Shown here piece after piece: positions 50,083 to 58,900 of a stretch of DNA of 64,000 bases. The stretch spans positions 6,979-70,978 of the forward strand of contig JBCBRY010000034.1 of NCBI GenBank assembly GCA_039819485.1, in the 5' to 3' direction. This DNA comes from UBA6168 sp039819485. Its GTDB lineage: Bacteria > Bacteroidota > Bacteroidia > Chitinophagales > Saprospiraceae. The number at the start of each line of letters is the position of its first letter. The stretch's first letter is position 1. Both the position numbers and the translations under genes were made by a program. The notes beneath the pieces are model-generated. The model saw only the letters and a program-made list of their open reading frames with translations. It was not told where the DNA came from and did not search any database.

Positions 50083-50576
50083 AATCGCCTGTTTAGCTAA
50101 TTGTTATCTAAAATTGAATTTGACCGATAATCATAATGACAATAAAACTTGTATATAAAATTTCTCTGCGAACTTTGCGCCCTCTGCGTGAAAAAATCAA
50201 TCACGCTGAGGGCGCAAAGTTCGCAGGGTTGTGTTGTTCAATTTTAAGTGAATTTTATTTCTTTTAATTATTCTTTGGATTGATCTAAATTGATACAACC
50301 ACTTGTATTGCAGGCTGGCAAAGGAGCATAGACTATTTAGTCGAAAAAATAAGAGATACTTTCAAAGATAATATTCCATTTCAATTTTTGCAGTTCGTCA
50401 TATACAGCAATAGTAAAACAGGTTTATTAATTTTCAAAATCCAATAGAAGTAAAAATGAATTGTTATAATTGTACCGTTGGCAGTCTTTAAAAACCGGGA
50501 AGGTCTAATTTAGCCCTGCAGGTACATCGGACCTTTCCATCTTGTTTATAGAACGAAAGCAGCAAACCACCTGGCA
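50083..50576. other. Intergenic region before the TPR-LytTR gene
   Basis: No gene seen. It contains the hairpin at 50164-50228 and AT-rich DNA. Near 50495-50540, AAACCGGGAAGGTC and GACCTTTCCATC could form a further hairpin in the leader of the regulator. Confidence 0.45.
50164..50228. repeat. Word-repeat hairpin (CTCTGCG/TTTGCG words)
   Basis: A 28-nt arm (CTCTGCGAACTTTGCGCCCT from 50164) pairs with 50201-50228 with two mismatches and a 9-nt loop. TGCG words are repeated. It is not next to any intact gene end except the leader of the TPR-LytTR gene 350 bp away. Confidence 0.85.
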
Positions 50577-52421
50577 ATGTTTAAACATCTTCTAGTTACC
50601 CTATTCTTTTTTTCCGTTGGCGTTCCCTTGTCAAGTCAGAATTTCAGCTATGACAGCATCAAGGTTGAATTTAATAAACAACCTGCCGATACCACCAGGT
50701 TAAAGGCAATGATGGATTTTATTGAAACCATCAGGCACAACAATGCTTCGGAGGACTGGTTTTTTCTGTCGAACTTACTGATGAAGGAGGCCCAAATTCA
50801 AAACAATGAATATTGGCAAAAAAAAGCCAATACGGAACTATCCACCTTTTATTATCACAATGGAGAACTGGATTCTGCAATCTGGTATTCCACTCAGGCC
50901 ATGGAATTAATCAGAAGGTCGGGCAATCAAAGGGAACTGGCAGTTGTTTCCGGAAACCTGGGATTGATTTACTCCCAAACCGGAAATTATGATACCTCGC
51001 TCCATTTGATTCAGCAAGCCATTGAAATTGATTCGCTCCGAAACGATAGCGCAAGAATTGGCGTCAATCATAATTTGAAAGGTCTCATTTACAACTATAA
51101 GAGTGATTTCGTTTTGGCCAGTAGGCACTTTCATCGCTCGCTCGATATTGGCTCTGCCATCAAGGACAGTATAATGATCTACAGAGCCTTGACCAACCTC
51201 GGCATCGTTTATACCCACCATGAAGATTATGACGACGCTCTGCATTATTTTCAGAGAGCATATCAAATCGACTTAGCGGTTGGCAATAAAAGGAATATCG
51301 CCAATGATTACAACAATCTTGGAATGACCTTCGAATACAAGGACGAACTGGACAGTGCCCTTTATTACTACAACCAGGCGATAGAGCTGTTTACCCAGTT
51401 GGATGACAATTACGAATTGGCCAGCGTGTACAACAATTTGGGCATTGTTTACGAAAAAAAGAAAGACGCTGAGCAAGCAGCATACCACTACCTGACTTCC
51501 CTCGAATTAAAAGAGGCCATTGGTAATCCTGAAAAAATAATTTCATCCCTGATCAACCTGGGCAGTTTTTATTTAGAAGTAGGAGAATACAGCAAGGTGG
51601 AACCCATTTTACTCCGCGGATACCGAATGGCCACCGAAACCGGCAACAAAGAGTGGATCAGAAAACTCAGCGACTACCTCTATCTTTACTACAAACAAAT
51701 TGGAGATTTTCAAAAAGCATTAAGCTACCACGAAGAATTCAAGACCCTTCAGGACACACTGTTCAACACAGAAAAAATCACTATCATCCAAGAATTAAAA
51801 GAAAAATACGAAGCTGCTGAAAAAGACAAACAAATAGCCCAAACAAACCTGACATTGGAACAACAAAAAACAAAAACAGCCAAAAGGACTTTGTTGCTTT
51901 CGGTTTTTGTTTCGCTTTTCGTTATCGCTTTCCTGCTTTTCGCTGTATTTTATTTCCGAAATAAAAACACACAAAAAGAAAAAGGAATCCTGCAACGCAA
52001 TTTTTATCAGCTGGAAAACAGTAACCTCCAGTTAAAGGAAGACATCAAACAACTCAAAGAGAAGACCATTTCTCCCGACGTGATTTTACAAAAAAGCATA
52101 ACCCTGACCAATAAAGATAAATCAGTCGTAACATTAAAAGATATCATCTACATTGAAGCTGCAAAAAACGGCGTTCAGATTTATACCAAACAAAACAGAA
52201 TCTGGGAATGGCAAAATCTAAAAAACATGAAAGCAGTCCTTCCTTCTGAAATTTTTCTTCAGGTCCATCGATCCTACCTCGTCAACATTTACCACATCAA
52301 AGGAAAAAAAGCAAAAACACTGGCGATGAGCAACGGAACTTCCATCAATATCGGAAACACTGTTCGGAAAGAAGTACATGAATTTTTGGATACAAAAATG
52401 GTGAAAGGGTCACTGAATTGA
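50577..52421 (+). CDS. TPR-repeat transmembrane protein with LytTR DNA-binding domain
   Basis: A 614-residue regulator. Signal peptide (MFKHLLVTLFFFSVGVPLSS), then about eight TPR repeats across residues 60-400 (NLGLIYSQTGNYDTSLHLIQ, NLGIVYTHHEDYDDALHYFQ, NLGMTFEYKDELDSALYYYN), a membrane helix at about 440-460 (LLLSVFVSLFVIAFLLFAVF), a short coiled coil, and a C-terminal LytTR domain (about 505-605; VVTLKDIIYIEAAKNGVQIY, VHRSYLVNIYHIKGKKAKTL). The periplasmic TPRs would sense something and the cytoplasmic LytTR bind DNA. The short peptide gene downstream may be a target. Confidence 0.9.
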   Translation: MFKHLLVTLFFFSVGVPLSSQNFSYDSIKVEFNKQPADTTRLKAMMDFIETIRHNNASEDWFFLSNLLMKEAQIQNNEYWQKKANTELSTFYYHNGELDSAIWYSTQAMELIRRSGNQRELAVVSGNLGLIYSQTGNYDTSLHLIQQAIEIDSLRNDSARIGVNHNLKGLIYNYKSDFVLASRHFHRSLDIGSAIKDSIMIYRALTNLGIVYTHHEDYDDALHYFQRAYQIDLAVGNKRNIANDYNNLGMTFEYKDELDSALYYYNQAIELFTQLDDNYELASVYNNLGIVYEKKKDAEQAAYHYLTSLELKEAIGNPEKIISSLINLGSFYLEVGEYSKVEPILLRGYRMATETGNKEWIRKLSDYLYLYYKQIGDFQKALSYHEEFKTLQDTLFNTEKITIIQELKEKYEAAEKDKQIAQTNLTLEQQKTKTAKRTLLLSVFVSLFVIAFLLFAVFYFRNKNTQKEKGILQRNFYQLENSNLQLKEDIKQLKEKTISPDVILQKSITLTNKDKSVVTLKDIIYIEAAKNGVQIYTKQNRIWEWQNLKNMKAVLPSEIFLQVHRSYLVNIYHIKGKKAKTLAMSNGTSINIGNTVRKEVHEFLDTKMVKGSLN

Positions 52422-52706
52422 GCCGTTGAAATTTCGTACCACCTTTTGGCCATTTCATCCTATTTTACACGGAGTGCCTTGCATTTCAGGTCAATTTAAC
52501 AGTGTGTTTTAGTACTTACTTTTCACTGTTTCGTCCCATAGTACTTCCGGGCACTTGCATGCACATCTCGGCTGCATTTATCATTGCACCGATAATCAAA
52601 TTTAAAAGACGGGCTTAAATCAAGCGATTGTCCAGGTTAGTCGACCGATGGGTTGGCTGATCAGAGCCGGGTATTTGCCTGTCTGAAATTTAAAACTATT
52701 TGTGCT
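52422..52706. other. Intergenic region before the short peptide gene
   Basis: Nothing is recognisable apart from partial inversions near 52640-52680. It may hold the promoter and any LytTR sites of the peptide gene; none can be named. Confidence 0.4.
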
Positions 52707-52826
52707 ATGCAAAAGCCTTCAAAAAAGGGCTTGCAGGACTTCTGCAAGCAAGTCATTCCTATGCCCCAACAATCAGATATCAAAGGAGGTGAGGACATTG
52801 TAATCGAAGATGTGAACGAACTGTAG
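52707..52826 (+). CDS. Short peptide with double-Gly motif, possible natural product precursor
   Basis: A 39-residue peptide starting MQKPSKKGLQDFCKQVIPMP, with QQSDIKGGEDIVIEDVNEL at the end. It has an N-terminal basic half, a single Cys at residue 13 and a Gly-Gly pair 13-14 residues before the end followed by an acidic tail. Peptides with GG leaders are cut by C39 peptidase-containing exporters. It lies just after the LytTR regulator and before its own intrinsic terminator, which supports a real transcript. No modification or export gene lies in the window next to it. I do not recognise a family, and the size allows chance occurrence. Confidence 0.5.
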   Translation: MQKPSKKGLQDFCKQVIPMPQQSDIKGGEDIVIEDVNEL

Positions 52827-52832
52827 GTTCGT

Positions 52833-54329
52833 TCAGGGAAGGGGCTTCGGCCCTTCCCTCTTTTTGAAGAGTTGGTTTATTTTTTCCATCAGCCAGGGTT
52901 TTTGTACTACTTCCGATGAAGCCTCAATATCTTTCTTTAGTTGGCCAAGTTCAGTCTTGTCCATCCCGATGCCGAAATGGAAATTAATGATCAGTTTAAG
53001 GAACTTCAGATAATTTTTATAGGTCATTTCCTTTTTGGGGGAGAGTCCATTTTCTTTGGAAACAAACCTGTTCAGTGCTCTTATTTTAGCATTTAATAAT
53101 TCGAGATAACTGTCGTTTGTGATGGCCAGCTCAAAAAATGTTTTCACCTCAAGGGACAGGGTCGTCAACTTCATAATTGTAATCGGCCGTTCAATTTTCG
53201 CAATTAACTCAGCGGTTTTGTTAAATTCCCCTTTGTTGAAATAGGCGTATGCCTTGGCAGAATAGACCAGGGTAGTCCGGTGTTCCGGGTTCAAGAATTT
53301 TTTGTGATCGGCAATAAAATTGTCCAGCCAGGAATAATATTTTAAGTGCGCTGCCAAAATCGCGATATTGATAAAGGTAGTTTCAGTCAACCTTCCATTA
53401 TGGAGACAGAGGCCTTTTTCCAACCCCAACTTATACAGTTCAAATTGTACATCGACGAATCGCAGTTGTCCGGCAGCGATGGCTTTAATGGTATAATTGA
53501 TAAGATACTTGAAAATTGCCTGTCCATCGGCATTGCTCAATTCAGGCAATATTTCAAAATATATATTTTTAATCGCCAGGAACCTGAGCTGATCCGGGGG
53601 CGACTGTTGCAGCTCCAGCAGCAACCTGTAAATGCGGACAATCGGATTTTCCTGCATTAATTCTTTTGTCAGGATTTGATTTTGCGCCTCATTCAACAAT
53701 TTAATTACATACACTTCTTTTAGCTTGTCCATTCTTTCTCGCACCTCATAAGCATATTTGATTTTGGCACTCAGGTAATATTCGTCCAGGTTTTCCAATA
53801 ATTCCTTTAACAGGTGGCCGCTTTGCAAAAACTTGGGAATGTCGGGATGAAAATAGCGGGTGTGCGAAAGGTTGACCTTGTTTTGGAAATAGTGCAGATC
53901 TTTGGGCTTTTGGTGGATCAGTTTTTCGATGGCCAGCAGTTGTTTATTGAAAAAACCCGGCAGCCCCTGTTGGTGGTAGGCCTGGCTCAAAAGCCACTTG
54001 GACTGTACGGGGTCTCTTTCCAATTCATTGATAATCAGAAACTTTTCAATCAATTTGAGCAGGTCGGTCCTGAAATTTTTTATTTTCTTGGGACCATGCT
54101 CCGCCAGCGGGAACAATCTTTTGGCAACCATTTCATCGTTCACCTTTTCGATAAAATATTCCGGATGTTGTTTCCTGTAAAACCGGAATAACCGAACCAC
54201 TTCATCTGTATTGTGAAAAAAGGGAGAATTCAAAAACTTATAAAAACTCGTCATTTGCGAGGCGGAAAAAGTTCTTAATATCTTGAACAGTTTCAACCTG
54301 CTTTTTTCGGGACTTTTAGCGGCTGCCAT
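52833..54329 (-). CDS. Large helical protein of unknown function
   Basis: A 498-residue, probably cytoplasmic protein without signal peptide. It is almost all alpha-helical with pairs of helices (LKLFKILRTFSASQMTSFYK, SFYKFLNSPFFHNTDEVVRL, AKAYAYFNKGEFNKTAELIA). The last of these looks TPR-like. I do not recognise a family; proteins of this style are frequent in Saprospiria. The last codons form a terminator hairpin for the peptide gene on the other strand. Confidence 0.75.
   Translation of the reverse strand: MAAAKSPEKSRLKLFKILRTFSASQMTSFYKFLNSPFFHNTDEVVRLFRFYRKQHPEYFIEKVNDEMVAKRLFPLAEHGPKKIKNFRTDLLKLIEKFLIINELERDPVQSKWLLSQAYHQQGLPGFFNKQLLAIEKLIHQKPKDLHYFQNKVNLSHTRYFHPDIPKFLQSGHLLKELLENLDEYYLSAKIKYAYEVRERMDKLKEVYVIKLLNEAQNQILTKELMQENPIVRIYRLLLELQQSPPDQLRFLAIKNIYFEILPELSNADGQAIFKYLINYTIKAIAAGQLRFVDVQFELYKLGLEKGLCLHNGRLTETTFINIAILAAHLKYYSWLDNFIADHKKFLNPEHRTTLVYSAKAYAYFNKGEFNKTAELIAKIERPITIMKLTTLSLEVKTFFELAITNDSYLELLNAKIRALNRFVSKENGLSPKKEMTYKNYLKFLKLIINFHFGIGMDKTELGQLKKDIEASSEVVQKPWLMEKINQLFKKREGPKPLP
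52835..52865 (+). terminator. Intrinsic terminator sharing bases with a convergent gene end
   Basis: AGGGAAGGG, GCTTCGG loop and CCCTTCCCT followed by CTTTTT, 8 bp after the peptide stop. The same bases encode the last residues (REGPKPLP) of the convergent gene ending at 52833. Confidence 0.85.
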
Positions 54330-54834
54330 CTATTGATAAATTGCTTAATGTTTGGGTTTTTTCTTCCTTTAACCAAAGTGGTTAAAAGAAAATAAATCGG
54401 GATTTTTTGATTTTTTTTGGTTTTACCTATTTATGATAAAATTAAATATTTGTGGTGATTAAAAACGATAAGACGATAATAAAAAACATACACTAAGATA
54501 AATAACTGTTGGGAAAAACTGCTCACACTTTATTCACCGTATAGTGGCTCTTCCACTCTTGTGGACCAGGTTTAATAAAGGGCCTGTCCCGTGCGTAAGC
54601 CAAATTTATTTAAGTACTGTTGAACAGATCTTTTCCCTTGCCTGGAAAAGATTTTTAAGACTTGGAAATCAAACATTTGCCAAAATAGAAAGTGTCATTT
54701 TTAGCGCTCTTTATTTTGCCCAAGCAATTAACATTATGAATAATCATAATTTGCATCTACCTTCAACCCTTAATAATTGTCTTGTTAAAATTAAAAACAA
54801 GACCCTAAATTCTTAACCTAAAACTCACAGTCCC
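54330..54834. other. Intergenic region with the third dispersed repeat
   Basis: No gene seen. TTTAACCAAAGTGGTTAAAA near 54370 forms a small stem; the rest is AT-rich. Copy 3 of the dispersed element lies at 54627-54722. Confidence 0.45.
54627..54722 (+). repeat. Dispersed element with inverted termini, copy 3
   Basis: GAAATCAAACATTTGCCAAA, AGTGTCATTTTTAGCGCTCT and TTATTTT match the reverse complement of copy 1 closely; the left terminus is degraded. It lies 110 bp upstream of a secreted protein gene. Confidence 0.78.
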
Positions 54835-55824
54835 ATGCGCATTAGTACACTACTGCTACTTTTCCTTTCTTATTCCACCAGCCACCTTTTTTCTCAACAG
54901 CTCATCGCCCTGCACCACCAAGGAGATGCCTCGTTTTACCAGACTTTGCCAGAGGCGTATGATGCCGCAGCGAATGGGGATACCTTGTATTTGCCAGGGG
55001 GGATTTTTAATGGTTTTACGATGGATAAAAAATTATCATTGATAGGAGTGGGCTATCACCCGGACAGTACGGCGGCTACGGGAGCGACTATTTTTACCTC
55101 TTTTACTTTTGGATCAAATGCTGATAGTAGCAGCCTTACCGGGATACAGATTTCTGGAAATTTAGTTGCTTCGGCCAGTACCTCTAACATTAATATTTCA
55201 AGGTGCTTTTTGAATAAGGGAATTGTTTTTTCAAATGGCACTAACCAAAATTGGATATTATCAGAGAACTGGATTGGTCTATATGATTCTTTTAATTCAA
55301 TTATCAATAATTATAATAACAGTGACAGAATAATGAATAGCATATTTTCAAATAATGTAATTGCCGGGAGAGTATATCGCTTGACATTTTGTGAATTGAG
55401 TAATAACATATTTGGTAGTAATACTGTTGACGCTGACAACTCCGATATTAAGAACAATGTGTTTGGTGGAAATAGCATAACTCAATCTACCTCTTCCCAA
55501 TTTAATAATAATCTGAACTCCGGAGTGAATGGCACGAGCGGGACAAATATCGGAGCCAACAATTATTTAATTGGCGCTTCCTTAGACACCATTTTCACTA
55601 CCTATTCAACAAATAACAACTTTTTCGACAACGATTATCACGTGGTCAACCCTGCCTACATCGGTACCGATGGCACCCCCATCGGTATTTACGGCGGACT
55701 GTTCCCGTGGAAAGACGGCAGCCTGCCATTCACCCCACATGTAAGGTCAAAAAATATTGCAACAACCACCGACACTAACGGCAATCTGCACATCAATATC
55801 ACCGTAAAAGCACAAGGCAATTAA
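54835..55824 (+). CDS. Secreted right-handed beta-helix protein
   Basis: A 329-residue exported protein (signal peptide MRISTLLLLFLSYSTSHLFS). FYQTLPEAYDAAANGDTLYL and the following PGGIFNGF are typical starts of parallel beta-helix domains, and the Asn-rich middle (NRSD-like NNIFGSNTVDADNSDIKNNV) holds short repeated rungs. The end (IGTDGTPIGIYGGLFPWKDG) matches the common cap of such proteins in Bacteroidota. There is no T9SS tail. It directly precedes the giant gene, with an 81-bp gap, and the two may work together on the cell surface. Confidence 0.82.
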   Translation: MRISTLLLLFLSYSTSHLFSQQLIALHHQGDASFYQTLPEAYDAAANGDTLYLPGGIFNGFTMDKKLSLIGVGYHPDSTAATGATIFTSFTFGSNADSSSLTGIQISGNLVASASTSNINISRCFLNKGIVFSNGTNQNWILSENWIGLYDSFNSIINNYNNSDRIMNSIFSNNVIAGRVYRLTFCELSNNIFGSNTVDADNSDIKNNVFGGNSITQSTSSQFNNNLNSGVNGTSGTNIGANNYLIGASLDTIFTTYSTNNNFFDNDYHVVNPAYIGTDGTPIGIYGGLFPWKDGSLPFTPHVRSKNIATTTDTNGNLHINITVKAQGN

Positions 55825-55905
55825 CGTGACTTTTTCATGATCACTGTTTCATCGCTCAGAAAAAGCGATGAGCAAATTATTAACCCATCTGAAAATAAAC
55901 GTGTC

Positions 55906-58900
55906 ATGCGAAAAGCTATTTGCCTGTTTGTAATGGTCATATCTATGGGTCGTGCAATGGCCGGTCCGGTAGATCAATTATCCCTTTCCTTGTTTAATCT
56001 CACCAATCCAAACCTGACGGACATTGTCGCATACGAATATTGGTTCAATGATGAATTTGCCACGCGTACACACGTCGCTGTCAGCCCAATGGCAGAGTTT
56101 CAGCTCGATATGGATATTTCGGCTGATGACCTGCCGCTCGGATTAAATACCATTCACCTTCGCTTTCTCGACAGCGAAGGTTATTGGAGCAGTGTGTCCA
56201 GTCAGTATTTCCTAAAACTGTCGTCCGATCCAAGTGGTGGGCAGCAAATCGCAGCGTACGAGTTTTGGTTCGACGAAAATTACGATGAAAAAATGGTGGT
56301 AAATGTCACTCCGGACGAGGAGGTGCAGATCATTGCTGACCTGCCGGTCGGCGATCTACAAAATGGCCTGCACTCCATCCACCTTCGCTTCCGGGATGTG
56401 GGCGGACAATGGAGCAGCGTCATCAGTCAATATTTTTTAAAACTCTCCGCGGATACAAATGGAGGACAACAAATAGCTGGATATGAGTATTGGTTCGACG
56501 AAAATTACGGGTCGAGGACAGATGTGAGCATCACCCCAATGGAAGAAGCGGTCATCGACGCCGATCTGCCTGCGGGCGATTTGCCAAACGGCCTGCACAC
56601 CCTGTACCTCCGCTTCCGGGATATGGGCGGACAGTGGAGCAGCGTGTCCAGCCAATATTTTTTGAAGGTATCCGCTGCCGCGGGTGGAGGACAGCAAATG
56701 GCTGCATACGAATATTGGTACGACGATGATTATTCCAACCGGACGGAAGTAGCCATCACACCGAGTGAAGAAGCCCAGATCGTTACCGAGCTTCCAACGA
56801 CCGGGCTGGCTGTTGGCTTGCATGTCCTGCACATTCGATTTAAGGACGCAGGCGGACAGTGGAGCGGTGTGTCCAGCCAGTATTTTACCAAACTGGGCAA
56901 TGCAGGTTCGGACAATAAAATCGTGGCCTACCGCTTCTGGGTGGATTTAAATGATGAAGACATGGTGGAAGTATTGATTCCTACGCCAGTAGAATTGTTG
57001 GTGCTGGACGAAGACCTCGACCTGACCAGTTTGCCACTGGCGCCTCATACCTTGCATATTCAATTCAAAGATGCCAACGGCAATTGGAGCAGTGTGCTTT
57101 CTAGTGAGTTCAATATTGGTATTCCACCCGTGGCTTCTTTCACGGCGTCTGTTATGCCCTGTGAAAATGGGCAGGTTGAATTTGCCAACAGCAGTTCCCT
57201 GGCGACTGATTGGTTATGGGAGTTTGGGGATGGGAATTCCAGCACCGAATTAGAGCCAACCCATACTTATGCAGCACCGGGAACTTACACGGTGAAGCTC
57301 ACGGCTTCCGATTCTGGTTCGGGTTTTTCGGCTTCATTTGAAACAATAGTCGATGCTGAATTTCAGGCATTGGAACTCCTGGTCGCAACGACCCAAAGCA
57401 ATTGCCCTGACACCAATGACGGTACTGCACTGGCCACGGTTACCAATGGCTCCACGCCTTTTGATTACCACTGGTCGAACGGAGGTACGGGGGCTTCACT
57501 GGCAGATTTATCGCCTGACACTTATGAGGTGACGGTATCGGATGCCAATGGCTGTGAAAAAACGACCTCATTTGACATTATCCCCGTTTCCGGTTTATCG
57601 GCCAGCATCTCCGGAGCAATGAATCCGAGCTGTCCCAATGCTACCGATGGCTCTGCGGAGGTAGTGGCAGTAGATGGGATACTGCCTTATGCTTATCTCT
57701 GGTCCAATAATGAAACAACCGCCATTGCCAATAATTTACCTGCCGGGAATGTTTCCGTAACCGTGACCGATGCCAATAATTGTGTAGCGGTGGTCTCGAC
57801 CGATCTCGACGATCCAAACTCCTTTAGTATTGCTGTTGCTTCCAATGATGTTAGTTGTCCAGGAGGTACGGATGGTAATGCCGCTGTATCGGTTAATGGA
57901 GGGACCGGTCCATTTTCTTATTTATGGTCTACTGGACAGACAGCAGAAGTAATTACGGGATTGCTTGCAGCTATTTATTCGGTAACTGTAATGGATGCCA
58001 ACGGGTGTGAAATCACCCAAAACGTATCCGTTGGTCAACCTGATCCTATTACCATCAACGCTACGCAAACGGATGTTAGCTGCAACGGCATGAACGACGG
58101 AACTGCTACTGTGACCGTTGTGGGGGGAGGCTCTCCTCCTTATTCTATTCTCTGGAACAATGGCTCTTCCAGCTTCAATCTGACTGGCCTGGGAGCGGGG
58201 ACGTATACCGCCTCGATCCTGGACGCCAATGGTTGTACTTACTCGCCGGATGCAGCCAATATTACTCAACCTGACGTCCTGACGCTGGCTCCCCAAAACC
58301 TGACCATAGATTGTGACGATGAAGTAACCACCTTGGCAAGTATATCAGGTGGAACGGCACCTTATGACGTTAACTGGAGCGATGGAACGATGAGTTCACT
58401 TACCGCTGTGCTGATGGAAGGTAGTTACGATCACACGGTAACGGATGCCAATGGTTGTACCGATGCTGCCCTGCTCACTGTAACACTGTTGAACAGCAGT
58501 CCGGTTTTTGATTTTACGGGCAACTTTGGTTTTGAAGACCAGTTTTCCAATCCCCCCGGTGGTTCGCCCAATGAAATCTACCGCATGGAAATCCGCTATT
58601 TTGATGCCGAGGGAGATTTGCCGCCCGCTGGCTACCCAAGGATGTTTCTCGACTTTGAAGGGGATGGTCAATTGAATGGGCCAAACGACCAAAGCTATGC
58701 ACTTGATCCTGTCGACCCCAGCGATTTGGACCCAACCGATGGAAAGGAATATTTTACCATCCTGACCGGTATCATACCCAGCCCAGATTACCAGACCTAT
58801 TTTCGGGCAAATGAAATGACCGGGTGCCTGAATGAATCGGGGCCTTTCCCCGGCCCGGATATTGTGGATTCAACGGACTTATTTTTATTTGCCAATGACA

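Noticed and set aside
5624..50228. CRISPR array
   Set aside because: The repeated words are not spaced by unique spacers and no cas genes are present.
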